Shown: piece after piece, positions 27,706-35,450 of the stretch | How the letters are laid out: each line of letters starts with the position of its first letter | How positions within the stretch are numbered: position 1 is the stretch's first letter | Source of the DNA: Streptomyces sp. A 4/2 | Lineage (GTDB): Bacteria > Actinomycetota > Actinomycetes > Streptomycetales > Streptomycetaceae | Assembly (NCBI RefSeq): GCF_940670765.1 | Contig: NZ_CALNVW010000021.1 | Coordinates: 116,467-180,466, forward strand | Length of the DNA: 64,000 nt | Direction of reading: 5' to 3' | Made by a program: the position numbers and the translations under genes | The notes under the pieces: model-generated | Databases searched by the model: none | What the model was told of the DNA's origin: nothing | The model's input: the letters and a program-made list of their open reading frames with translations, nothing else

Positions 27706-28173
27706 ATGAAGCGACCGGCGGCACCCGGAACGGCACACGCCGGCTTCCGCGGCCTGCTGGGACTGCTCGTCGCCGTCGTGGCGTTGCTCTGCGCGTTCGG
27801 CCACACCGAGCGCGGCGGACGCGTGGCCGAACGGGCCACCACCTCCGCCACTTCGCCCGCCGCCGCTTCTCCCGCCGCCGCTTCTTCCGCTGTGCCTTCT
27901 GCCGTGTCTTCCGCGGGCACCGCCCTGCACCACGTCCGGAACGCCTCCGTACACGCCACGGAAGCCGACGGCTCCACCCCCGCGTGCGGCAAGAAGATGC
28001 TCCCGGACCCGCGAGCCCAGCGGGCGGAGAACCACCGGCACGCCGACAACTGCGCCGCCCGGCCCACCGGTCCGACACCGGTCACGCCCGAGCGGACCCC
28101 CCGCCCCGCGACGTCCCCCATAGGGCCCGCACCACCACCCCCACCAGCCCTCCTCTCCGTTCTGCGGATTTAG
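27706..28173 (+). CDS. Small exported/anchored Ala-Pro-rich protein with one Cys pair
   Basis: 155 residues, not recognised. One N-terminal hydrophobic helix (LLGLLVAVVALLCAFGH, about residues 17-33) fits a signal or membrane anchor. An Ala/Ser tandem region follows (SPAAASPAAASSAVPSAV). A central part contains two Cys and several His (PACGKKMLPD, AENHRHADNCAA), then a Pro-rich tail. The high-GC3 codon use supports it being coding. Lying at the head of a thiol-redox gene set, it may be a substrate or metal/redox partner; that is inference only. Confidence 0.6.
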   Translation: MKRPAAPGTAHAGFRGLLGLLVAVVALLCAFGHTERGGRVAERATTSATSPAAASPAAASSAVPSAVSSAGTALHHVRNASVHATEADGSTPACGKKMLPDPRAQRAENHRHADNCAARPTGPTPVTPERTPRPATSPIGPAPPPPPALLSVLRI

Positions 28174-28240
28174 GACCTGCCCGGTCCTGGACCGACCTCT
28201 GAGTCGCGTCCGTGAATCCTCGGAATCGGAGCAACTGAAC

Positions 28241-28762
28241 ATGTCCTCTTCCCCGCGCTCCCTGAGCCGGGCGGGTTCGGCACTGCGTCACTGGCAGCGC
28301 CACCAGTGGTTTGCGGCAGGCGCAGGCACGCTGCTGACCGCCGTACTGGTCGGCGTGCCCACCGACGTGATCCCCACCCCGCTGTTCTCCCGGTCGGTCC
28401 CCGTACAGGGCTGGAACTACCCGGCCCTCGCCGTCACCGCCGCCCTCGCAGGCATCGTCCTGAGCACCTACGTACGCGGGCCAGCGACATCCGCGACACC
28501 CGCGACACCCACGGCCCCCTCGGCCCCGGACCCCGCGACCGGCGGCCGACTCGGCTCGCTCGGCGGCATCCTGTCGTTCCTCGCGGTCGGCTGCCCGGTC
28601 TGCAACAAACTCGTCCTGCTGCTGCTCGGCGCCTCCGGAGCGCTCAGCTACTGGGCACCCCTGCAACCACTGGTGGCCCTCGCCTCCGTCGTCCTGCTCA
28701 CCGAAGCCGCACTGCGCCGCCTGGCGGGCCAGACCGCCTGCCCTGTACCGGCATCCGCCTGA
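28241..28762 (+). CDS. Membrane protein with CPVC motif, redox cluster
   Basis: 173 residues with about four hydrophobic helices (FAAGAGTLLTAVLVGV, ALAVTAALAGIVLSTYV, ILSFLAVGCPVCNKLVLLLL, LQPLVALASVVLLTEA). GCPVCNKLV places a CxxC pair in or at the edge of the third helix, as expected for a membrane thiol carrier. A Thr/Pro/Ala loop (about residues 86-108) links the helices. It precedes a DsbA-like and a CcdA-like gene on the same strand, so it probably exchanges electrons or organises that pathway. Not a known named family to me. Confidence 0.75.
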   Translation: MSSSPRSLSRAGSALRHWQRHQWFAAGAGTLLTAVLVGVPTDVIPTPLFSRSVPVQGWNYPALAVTAALAGIVLSTYVRGPATSATPATPTAPSAPDPATGGRLGSLGGILSFLAVGCPVCNKLVLLLLGASGALSYWAPLQPLVALASVVLLTEAALRRLAGQTACPVPASA

Positions 28763-28790
28763 CTCCGGGCCCCCTTCACCCCTTTCTCGT

Positions 28791-28832
28791 CCTCCGCATC
28801 AGGACCTCCGCATCAGGACCTCCGCATCAGGA
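28791..28832 (+). repeat. Three perfect 14-bp repeats before the DsbA-like gene
   Basis: CCTCCGCATCAGGA is repeated three times head to tail (28791-28804, 28805-28818, 28819-28832). The last copy runs into GAGG, so its AGGA forms part of the ribosome site AGGAGAGG for ATG 28843. Each copy contains AGGA, a potential extra ribosome-binding core. Confidence 0.9.
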
Positions 28833-28842
28833 GAGGCACGCC

Positions 28843-29607
28843 ATGCCCCACAACAGCACCACGCCCGCACCCCGCAGGAACCGCAAGCGGACCGTCCTCG
28901 CGTCCGCCGTCCTCGTGGCCGCAGCCGCCACCGCCACGTTCGCCCTCACCCTGAACGGCACCGACAGCCACACCCCCGAACCCGCCGCACGGCCCGCACC
29001 CAGCGCCACCACGAGCGCCCCCGGCGACACCCCGTCACCGGACAACGAACTGGCCGCCCTGGCCCGCCGCGAGAAAACCGACCCACAGGCCACCGGGCGC
29101 GCCGACGCACCGGTCGTACTGATCGAGTACTCCGACTTCCAGTGCCCGTTCTGCGGGCAGTTCGCCCGCGAGACCCAACCCGCACTGCAACGCTCGTACG
29201 TCGACCAAGGCATCCTGCGCATCGAATGGCGCAACTTCCCCATCTTCGGCAAGGAATCGCAGCAGGCCGCCCTCGCAGGCTGGGCAGCCGGCCGGCAACA
29301 CAAGTTCTGGGAGTTCCACACCCTCGCCTACAGCGAGCCGCACAAACGGAACACCGGCCACTTCGACCAGGACCAACTGACCACCCTGGCACGCGAAGCA
29401 GGCGTCGAAGACCTCGACCGGTTCCGCGCGGACATGACCTCCGCAGCCGCACACAAGGCCGTACAACGCGACCAGGAAGAGGGCTACGCCCTGGGCGTCA
29501 CCAGCACCCCCGCCTTCCTCGTCAACGGCACACCGCTGCTCGGCGCCCAGCCCACCGACACCTTCCGCAAAGCCATCGACGCGGCGGCGAAGGCGGCCCG
29601 GCCATGA
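28843..29607 (+). CDS. DsbA-family thiol:disulfide oxidoreductase, membrane-anchored
   Basis: 254 residues. One N-terminal membrane segment (VLASAVLVAAAATATFALTL) and a Pro/Ala/Thr linker lead into a thioredoxin fold of the DsbA type. The active site is SDFQCPFCGQFA (CPFC near residue 101) and the cis-proline loop is VTSTPAFLVNG. It probably oxidises or isomerises disulfides in exported proteins. The stop overlaps the start of the CcdA-like gene (ATGA), so the two are translationally coupled. Confidence 0.9.
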   Translation: MPHNSTTPAPRRNRKRTVLASAVLVAAAATATFALTLNGTDSHTPEPAARPAPSATTSAPGDTPSPDNELAALARREKTDPQATGRADAPVVLIEYSDFQCPFCGQFARETQPALQRSYVDQGILRIEWRNFPIFGKESQQAALAGWAAGRQHKFWEFHTLAYSEPHKRNTGHFDQDQLTTLAREAGVEDLDRFRADMTSAAAHKAVQRDQEEGYALGVTSTPAFLVNGTPLLGAQPTDTFRKAIDAAAKAARP

Positions 29608-30476
29608 CCGAGGTCAGCCTCCTCATGGCCTTCCTGGGCGGACTCCTCGCCCTGCTCAGCCCCTGCAGCGCCCTGCTGCTCCCCGCGTTCTTCGCGTACT
29701 CCTTCACCAGCCGCACCCGACTCGTCGCCCGCACCGCCCTGTTCTACGCCGGACTGTGCACCACCCTGGTACCGCTCGGCGTCGCCGGCTCCTTCGCCAG
29801 CCGTCTCTTCTACGGTCACCGCGACACACTGATCACCGTCGGCGGATGGACCGTCATCGCACTGGGAGCGGCCCAGATCCTCGGCCTCGGATTCGGCTCA
29901 CGCCGCCTCCAACAGGCCGCCGGCGCCCGCCGCTCGGGATCGGCGGCCTCCGTCGTCGCACTGGGCGCCGTCTACGGACTCGCCGGGTTCTGCGCCGGAC
30001 CCGTCCTGGGCGGAATCCTCACCGTCTCCGCCGTCGGCGGAGACGCGCTGCACGGCGGACTCCTGCTCGCCGTCTACGCCCTCGGAATGGCCCTGCCCAT
30101 GTTCGTCCTGGCCCTCCTGTGGGACCGCTTCGACCTCGGCCACCGCACATGGCTCCGCGGCAGAACACTCACCGCGGGCCCCCTGAAACTGCACACCACG
30201 TCACTCGTCGGCGGAACCCTGTTCATCCTGCTCGGCGCCGCGTTCCTGCTGTTCGACGGCGCGTCCGCGCTGCCGCCGCTGCTCAGTACACACACCGAAT
30301 TCGCCCTGGAGGAACGGGTGTCGGCCCTCGGCACCGCCGTCCCGGACCGGGTGGCGCTCCTCGTCCTCGCGGGGCTCGCGGCCGTGGCAGCCGTCGCCGT
30401 TCTGCTGACACCCCACGGTCGGCGCACGGCCGACGACACCGACGCGCACGCTCACGGCCCGAAGGAGAGCGACTGA
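29604..30476 (+). CDS. CcdA/DsbD-like membrane thiol transporter
   Basis: 290 residues, six or more hydrophobic helices. The two family cysteines are in LSPCSALLLPAF (helix 1) and GFCAGPVLGG (about residue 132). CcdA-type proteins carry reducing equivalents from cytoplasmic thioredoxin across the membrane. The last ~25 residues are His/Asp/Ala-rich (DDTDAHAHGPKESD), possibly metal binding. Coupled to the DsbA-like gene. Together with the CPVC membrane protein this makes a self-contained disulfide exchange set. Confidence 0.9.
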   Translation: MTEVSLLMAFLGGLLALLSPCSALLLPAFFAYSFTSRTRLVARTALFYAGLCTTLVPLGVAGSFASRLFYGHRDTLITVGGWTVIALGAAQILGLGFGSRRLQQAAGARRSGSAASVVALGAVYGLAGFCAGPVLGGILTVSAVGGDALHGGLLLAVYALGMALPMFVLALLWDRFDLGHRTWLRGRTLTAGPLKLHTTSLVGGTLFILLGAAFLLFDGASALPPLLSTHTEFALEERVSALGTAVPDRVALLVLAGLAAVAAVAVLLTPHGRRTADDTDAHAHGPKESD

Positions 30477-30480
30477 CACC

Positions 30481-30521
30481 GCCGGGCCCGTACGGGACCC
30501 CCGCCACCGCACGGGCCCGGC
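30481..30521. terminator. Hairpin between convergent genes
   Basis: GCCGGGCCCGT (30481-30491) pairs with ACGGGCCCGGC (30511-30521), an 11-bp stem with a 19-nt loop, starting 4 bp after the CcdA-like stop. It could serve both converging transcripts. Confidence 0.65.
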
Positions 30522-30569
30522 CTCAACTCCGCTCAGCTCCGCGACGTACACCGCCCGGAGCGAACCCGC

Positions 30570-31034
30570 TCACAGCGCGAGGAACGCCGCCGCCAGCAAC
30601 GCCGCACCCGCGCCGCCCGCCACCCACGCCGTACGCGTCATCCGCAGTCCACCACCGATCACCAGCGCCGCCAGCACCAACGCCCCGCCCAACGGCACCC
30701 AGGCGTGCAGCACCCCGGCCCACCCGGTCCGGATCGCCTCGTCCGACCCGGGACGGACCACCACCGGCAGCTCCTCGCCCTTCTTCGCCGCCGTCGACTT
30801 GTCGATGCTCAACCCCGAGTGCGGCTCCGACCCCGCCGACGGCGTGTACGGGCCGGTACAGGTGTCGCCCGCGCAGGAGGCCACCGTCAGCGTGCCGTGG
30901 TCGCGGCCCTTCGCGAGGATCACGTGCTGGGCCGTCCCCCACGAGGACCAGAACCCGGCGACCAGGATCAGCGCCGCGACACAGCCCATGGCTGCCCGGC
31001 GCGCGTACAGCAGGACGCCACGACTCCGCTTCAT
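30570..31034 (-). CDS. Membrane protein of unknown function
   Basis: 154 residues: an N-terminal hydrophobic helix (AAMGCVAALILVAGFWSSWG), an extracytoplasmic segment of ~70 residues with a Cys pair (VASCAGDTCTGPYTP) that could form a disulfide, then two C-terminal helices (WVPLGGALVLAALVIGGGL and VAGGAGAALLAAAFLAL). I do not recognise the family. It lies 65 bp downstream of pth on the same strand and may share its transcript. ATG 31034 follows a basic MKRSRG start. Confidence 0.7.
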   Translation of the reverse strand: MKRSRGVLLYARRAAMGCVAALILVAGFWSSWGTAQHVILAKGRDHGTLTVASCAGDTCTGPYTPSAGSEPHSGLSIDKSTAAKKGEELPVVVRPGSDEAIRTGWAGVLHAWVPLGGALVLAALVIGGGLRMTRTAWVAGGAGAALLAAAFLAL

Positions 31035-31099
31035 GGGGCGCGATCCTTGGCCATGCAACCGCATCCGGTCAACCCGGGCGGGAAGAACGCCCGGGGGAG

Positions 31100-31693
31100 T
31101 CAGGAGTTGTACGTGGTCTGCGCGCGCTCCAGCCCCTCGATGATCAGCGCCTCGACCGCGTCCGCCGCCCGGTCCACGAAGTACCCCAGCTCCTTGCGCT
31201 CCGCCGAGGAGAAGTCCTTCAGCACGAAATCGGCGACCTGCATCCGCCCCGGCGGACGCCCGATACCGAACCGGACCCGGTGGTAGTCGGGGCCCATCGA
31301 CTTGGTCATCGACTTCAGACCGTTGTGGCCGTTGTCGCCACCGCCCAGCTTCAGCCGCAGCGTGCCGTAATCGATGTCCAGCTCGTCGTGGACGGCGACG
31401 ATGTTCGCCGTGTCCACCTTGTAGAAGTCGCGCAGCGCGGTGACCGGACCGCCCGAGAGATTCATGTACGACATCGGCTTCGCCAGCACCACCCGGCGGT
31501 TGGCGGGACCCGGCGGACCGATCCGCCCCTCCATGACCTGGGCACGGGCCTTGTGCGCCTTGAACCTGCCCCCGATGCGCTCCGCGAGCAGATCGGCCAC
31601 CATGAAGCCGACGTTGTGGCGGTTGGCCGCGTAGTCGGGGCCGGGGTTGCCGAGACCCACGACGAGCCAGGGCGCGGTCGGATCGGTCGTCAT
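31100..31693 (-). CDS. pth: Peptidyl-tRNA hydrolase
   Basis: 197-residue enzyme that frees stalled peptidyl-tRNAs. Family signatures are seen: GLGNPGPDYAANRHNVGF with the catalytic His, KPMSYMNLSG, VAVHDELDIDYG with the catalytic Asp, and GDNGHNGLKS. ATG 31693 has GGGAG 8 nt upstream; a GTG six bases earlier is an alternative. Third gene of the conserved prs-rplY-pth run on the minus strand. Confidence 0.95.
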   Translation of the reverse strand: MTTDPTAPWLVVGLGNPGPDYAANRHNVGFMVADLLAERIGGRFKAHKARAQVMEGRIGPPGPANRRVVLAKPMSYMNLSGGPVTALRDFYKVDTANIVAVHDELDIDYGTLRLKLGGGDNGHNGLKSMTKSMGPDYHRVRFGIGRPPGRMQVADFVLKDFSSAERKELGYFVDRAADAVEALIIEGLERAQTTYNS

Positions 31694-31716
31694 CTGCACG
31701 TCTCCCAGGGGCAGCC

Positions 31717-31800
31717 GGTGAAGCGGGTGAAGCCGGAAAGCGAGTGAAGCCGGAAAGCGGGTGAACCGGAAAGCGGGTGAAGCCGGGAAAGCGGGTGAAC
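31717..31800. repeat. Imperfect tandem repeats between pth and rplY
   Basis: About five head-to-tail copies of a 16-18-bp unit (GGTGAAGCCGGAAAGCG and variants) fill half of the pth-rplY gap. Copies differ by one or two bases or short indels. They add no open frame and look like slippage products. Confidence 0.8.
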
Positions 31801-31884
31801 AGCCAGCCGCCGCCCGCGCCTTGCGGCACGGACGGCGGATTCAGCGAAGTCCCGGAACAACGCGGCCCGGGATCAGAGCGAGGC

Positions 31885-32472
31885 TCAGGCCTCGGCGCTC
31901 TCGCCCTCGGCGGCGTCGGCAGCGGGCTCCTCGGCCTGCGCGGCCACGATCTGGATGACCACGGCGTCCTCGTCGATGGCGAGGGTGGTGCCGGCCGGCA
32001 GCGGGATGTCCTTGGCCAGGATCGACGCACCGGCGTCCAGACCCGCGACCGAGACGGTGACCGACTCGGGGATGTGGGTGGCCTCGGCCTCGACGGTCAG
32101 GGTGTTGAGCACGTACTCCAGCAGGTTGGAGCCCGGCGCCAGGTCGCCCTCGGCCTGCACCGAGACCTCGACGGTGACCTTCTCGCCCAGCTTGACCGCG
32201 AGCAGGTCGACGTGGGTGATGGTGCGCTTGATGGCGTCACGCTGGACGGCCTTGGGGATGCAGAGCTCGGTGCGGCCCTCGATGTCCAGGCTGAGCAGAG
32301 CGTTGGCGGTCTTGAGCGCCATCATCAGCTCGTGGCCCGGAAGGGTGATGTGCACCGTCTCGGCGCCGTGACCGTAGATGACCGCGGGAACCTTGTTCTC
32401 ACGACGGGTCTGACGGGCGGCGCCCTTGCCGAACTGGTTACGGACTTCGGCGCTGAGCTTGACCTCGGCCAT
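31885..32472 (-). CDS. rplY: 50S ribosomal protein L25/general stress protein Ctc
   Basis: 195 residues. The N-terminal ~92 form the 5S-rRNA-binding L25 domain (GKGAARQTRRENKVPAVIYG; THVDLLAVKLGEKV) and the rest is the TL5/Ctc C-terminal domain (HIPESVTVSVAGLDAG), ending in an acidic Ala/Glu tail. GAGGAG precedes ATG 32472 on the minus strand. Lies between prs and pth, the usual actinobacterial order. Confidence 0.95.
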   Translation of the reverse strand: MAEVKLSAEVRNQFGKGAARQTRRENKVPAVIYGHGAETVHITLPGHELMMALKTANALLSLDIEGRTELCIPKAVQRDAIKRTITHVDLLAVKLGEKVTVEVSVQAEGDLAPGSNLLEYVLNTLTVEAEATHIPESVTVSVAGLDAGASILAKDIPLPAGTTLAIDEDAVVIQIVAAQAEEPAADAAEGESAEA

Positions 32473-32642
32473 GTGGCACTCCTCGTAGGTGACGAAAAAC
32501 GGCTGGGTCACCCGGCCACGTATCGCGGCCTGCTACGAAGAGCGCGTCGATAACGGAGCGCCGTACCTATGAGTACGGCCTCCCTCGCCGAGCAACTCCG
32601 TGAGTCTACCCGGCGGGGAGGCCGTCCCAGAAATCGATCTTC

Positions 32643-32662
32643 AGGCTGCCCTCGGGCAGCCT
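32643..32662 (-). terminator. Hairpin after prs
   Basis: AGGCTGCCC-TC-GGGCAGCCT, a perfect 9-bp stem, 9 bp past the prs stop on the minus strand. It would separate prs from the rplY-pth transcript, whose own promoter would lie in the ~170 bp between. Confidence 0.7.
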
Positions 32663-32670
32663 TCAGACGG

Positions 32671-33648
32671 TTACTCCTGCTCCTCGAAGAGGCTGGTCAC
32701 CGAGCCGTCCTCGAAGACCTCGCGCACCGCGCGGGCGATCGTCGGCGCCATCGAGAGCACCGTGATCTTGTCCAGGTCCAGATTGCCCGGGTCGGGCAGC
32801 GTGTTCGTGAAGACGAACTCGCTGACCTTCGAGTTCTTCAGACGGTCGGCCGCCGGACCCGAGAGGACACCGTGCGTCGCCGTCACGATGACGTCCTCGG
32901 CGCCGTTGGCGAACAGCGCGTCGGCCGCGGCGCAGATCGTGCCACCGGTGTCGATCATGTCGTCCACCAGCACGCAGACGCGGCCCTCGACCTGACCCAC
33001 GACCTCGTGAACGGTGACCTGGTTCGCGACGTCCTTGTCACGGCGCTTGTGGACGATCGCCAGCGGCGCACCGAGACGGTCGCACCAGCGGTCGGCGACC
33101 CGTACCCGGCCCGCGTCGGGCGAGACGATGGTCAGCTTGGAGCGGTCGACCTTGGCGCCCACGTAGTCCGCCAGGATCGGCAGCGCGAAGAGGTGGTCCA
33201 CCGGGCCGTCGAAGAAGCCCTGGATCTGGTCGGTGTGCAGATCGACCGTGAGAATGCGGTCGGCGCCCGCGGTCTTCATCAGGTCCGCGATGAGACGGGC
33301 CGAGATCGGCTCCCGGCCGCGGTGCTTCTTGTCCTGGCGGGCGTAGCCGTAGAACGGCACGATCACCGTGATGCTCCGGGCCGAGGCCCGCTTCAGGGCG
33401 TCGATCATGATCAGCTGTTCCATGATCCACTGGTTGATGGGAGCCGTGTGGCTCTGCATCAGGAAGCAGTCGGCACCACGGGCCGACTCCTGGAAACGGA
33501 CGTAGATCTCGCCGTTCGCGAAGTCGAAGGCCTTAGTCGGCACCAGGTCCACACCCAGATTGGATGCGACCTCCTCGGCCAGCTCGGGGTGGGCGCGGCC
33601 GGAGAAGAGCATCAGCTTCTTCTCGCCGGTCGTCTTGATCCCGGTCAC
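32671..33648 (-). CDS. prs: Ribose-phosphate pyrophosphokinase
   Basis: 325-residue PRPP synthase for nucleotide, histidine and tryptophan synthesis. Seen are FSGRAHPELAEEVA, the ATP region PFYGYARQDKKHRGREPIS, the metal site VDLHTDQIQGFF and the PRPP loop CVLVDDMIDTGGT. GTG start at 33648. Downstream of glmU on the same strand with a 164-bp gap holding small hairpins, a common Streptomyces order linking sugar-nucleotide and PRPP synthesis. Confidence 0.96.
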   Translation of the reverse strand: MTGIKTTGEKKLMLFSGRAHPELAEEVASNLGVDLVPTKAFDFANGEIYVRFQESARGADCFLMQSHTAPINQWIMEQLIMIDALKRASARSITVIVPFYGYARQDKKHRGREPISARLIADLMKTAGADRILTVDLHTDQIQGFFDGPVDHLFALPILADYVGAKVDRSKLTIVSPDAGRVRVADRWCDRLGAPLAIVHKRRDKDVANQVTVHEVVGQVEGRVCVLVDDMIDTGGTICAAADALFANGAEDVIVTATHGVLSGPAADRLKNSKVSEFVFTNTLPDPGNLDLDKITVLSMAPTIARAVREVFEDGSVTSLFEEQE

Positions 33649-33812
33649 AGCACAGTCTCCTCAGACGTGTTGATTGCTGCTGGGCGAGCCAGCCGGTGCG
33701 ATATGTCCGGGGCGAACCCCGTAAATCCGGCCCGAGAGCCGGGGCATGTCCGGCCCGTGGGCCGGTGCGTGTATCTATCACGGTACGCGCAGATGAACAC
33801 ACCTGTTTCCGG

Positions 33813-35255
33813 TCAGCTTTCGCTGACCGGCTCCTCCGACGCCGAGAGAGCGGCCTCCGCGGCGGCGCTTCCCGGACGCTTCCTGGCCACCCAACCGTCG
33901 ATATTCCTTTGCTGGCCCCGGGCGACGGCCAGTGCGCCCGGCGGCACATCCTTCGTGATCACCGAGCCGGCGGCGGTGTAGACGCCGTCCCCGACCGTGA
34001 CAGGCGCCACAAACATGTTGTCCGAACCGGTACGGCAGTGCGATCCGATCGTGGTGTGGTGCTTGTGCTGCCCGTCGTAGTTCACGAAGACGCTCGCGGC
34101 GCCGATGTTCGTGTACTCGCCGATCGTCGCGTCGCCGACATAGGAGAGGTGCGGCACCTTCGTGCCCTCGCCGATCGTGGCGTTCTTCGTCTCGACGTAC
34201 GTGCCGATCTTGCCCTTGGCCCCGAGCCGCGTACCGGGCCGCAGATAGGCGAACGGGCCCACGGTCGCCTGCTCGCCGACCTCCGCGCCGTCCGCCACCG
34301 TGTTGTCCACCCGGGCGAACTTGCCGACCGTGGTGTCCTTGAGCCGTGAGTTGGGGCCGACCTCGGCGCCCTCCGCGAGGTGGGTGGTGCCGAGCAGCTG
34401 CGTGCCGGGGTGGATGATCGCGTCCGGCTCGAAGGTGACGGTCGCGTCGATGAACACCGACGACGGGTCGATCACGCTCACCCCGTCCAGCATCGCCCGC
34501 TCCAGCAGCCGGGCGTTCAGCAGCGCGCGCGCCTCGGCCAGCTGCACCCGGTTGTTGATGCCGAGGATCTCCCGGTGGTCACCGGCGACGGACGCCCCGA
34601 CCCGGTGCCCGGCCTCGCGCAGGATGCCCAGCACGTCGGTGAGGTACTCCTCGCCCTGGCTGTTGTCCGTACGCACCTTGCCCAGCGCGTCCGCGAGCAG
34701 CTGCCCGTCGAACGCGAACACCCCGGAGTTGATCTCCCGGATCACCAACTGCGTGTCGGAGGCGTCCTTGTGCTCGACGATCGCGGTCACGGCGCCGCAG
34801 TGGTCCCGCACGATGCGCCCGTAGCCGGTGGCGTCGGGCACCTCGGCGGTCAGCACGGTCACGGCGTTGCCGTCGGCGGTGTGGGCGGCCGACAGGGCGC
34901 TCAGCGTGGCGCCGGTGAGCAGCGGGGTGTCACCGCAGACGACGAGGACGGTGCCCCCGGGCACCGAGCCCAGCTCTTCGAGCGCGGTCCGGACGGCGTG
35001 CCCGGTGCCCTGCTGGGTCTGCTGCACGGCGGTACGGACGTCCGCGTCGATCTCGCCGAGGTGGGCCTGCACCTTCTCGCGCTCGTGCCCGACGACCACG
35101 ACGAGGTGCTCGGGGTCCAGCTCACGGGCGGCGGCGACGACGTGCCCGACGAGGGAGCGGCCGCTGATCTCGTGCAGGACCTTGGGGACGGCCGACTTCA
35201 TACGGGTGCCCGCACCCGCTGCTAGGACGACGACGGCCGGGGGGTTGGCGCTCAC
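33813..35255 (-). CDS. glmU: Bifunctional GlmU
   Basis: 480 residues: N-terminal uridylyltransferase (AAGAGTRMKSAVPKVLHE at residue 12; CGDTPLL) and C-terminal left-handed beta-helix acetyltransferase (hexapeptide repeats; VNYDGQHKHHTTIG catalytic region). It makes UDP-GlcNAc from glucosamine-1-phosphate for peptidoglycan. A tail after the helix (residues ~460-480) is acidic/Ser-rich, as in other actinobacteria. The tRNA-Gln gene lies upstream on the same strand. Confidence 0.96.
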   Translation of the reverse strand: MSANPPAVVVLAAGAGTRMKSAVPKVLHEISGRSLVGHVVAAARELDPEHLVVVVGHEREKVQAHLGEIDADVRTAVQQTQQGTGHAVRTALEELGSVPGGTVLVVCGDTPLLTGATLSALSAAHTADGNAVTVLTAEVPDATGYGRIVRDHCGAVTAIVEHKDASDTQLVIREINSGVFAFDGQLLADALGKVRTDNSQGEEYLTDVLGILREAGHRVGASVAGDHREILGINNRVQLAEARALLNARLLERAMLDGVSVIDPSSVFIDATVTFEPDAIIHPGTQLLGTTHLAEGAEVGPNSRLKDTTVGKFARVDNTVADGAEVGEQATVGPFAYLRPGTRLGAKGKIGTYVETKNATIGEGTKVPHLSYVGDATIGEYTNIGAASVFVNYDGQHKHHTTIGSHCRTGSDNMFVAPVTVGDGVYTAAGSVITKDVPPGALAVARGQQRNIDGWVARKRPGSAAAEAALSASEEPVSES

Positions 35256-35327
35256 GGTGGTGCCCTTCGGCTGCGGGGGGTGGACACCCGCAGGATACCG
35301 GGGGGGTTTCGGGACGGAAACGAAGGC

Positions 35328-35354
35328 GGGTCCCGGCCGTGGAGGCCGGGACCC
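35328..35354 (-). terminator. Terminator of tRNA-Gln
   Basis: GGGTCCCGGCC (35328-35338) pairs with GGCCGGGACCC (35344-35354), a perfect 11-bp stem with a 5-nt loop, starting 6 nt past the CCA end of the tRNA on the minus strand. Confidence 0.85.
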
Positions 35355-35360
35355 GAATTG

Positions 35361-35435
35361 TGGCTCCGCCGGCTGGATTCGAACCAGCGTCTCAAGACTC
35401 CAAAGGTCTGCGGGATGCCGCTACCCCACGGCGGA
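35361..35435 (-). tRNA. tRNA-Gln (anticodon UUG)
   Basis: 75 nt including an encoded CCA (35361-35363). Acceptor stem TCCGCCG/CGGCGGA pairs fully. The D arm GGG...CCC is followed by anticodon arm CAGAC-CTTTGGA-GTCTT (anticodon TTG in the loop) with one C-T mismatch at the outer pair. The T arm GCTGG-TTCGAAT-CCAGC pairs perfectly. Loop bases and discriminator G73 fit glutamine. Confidence 0.93.
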
Positions 35436-35450
35436 TCACAGCGTCAGACC

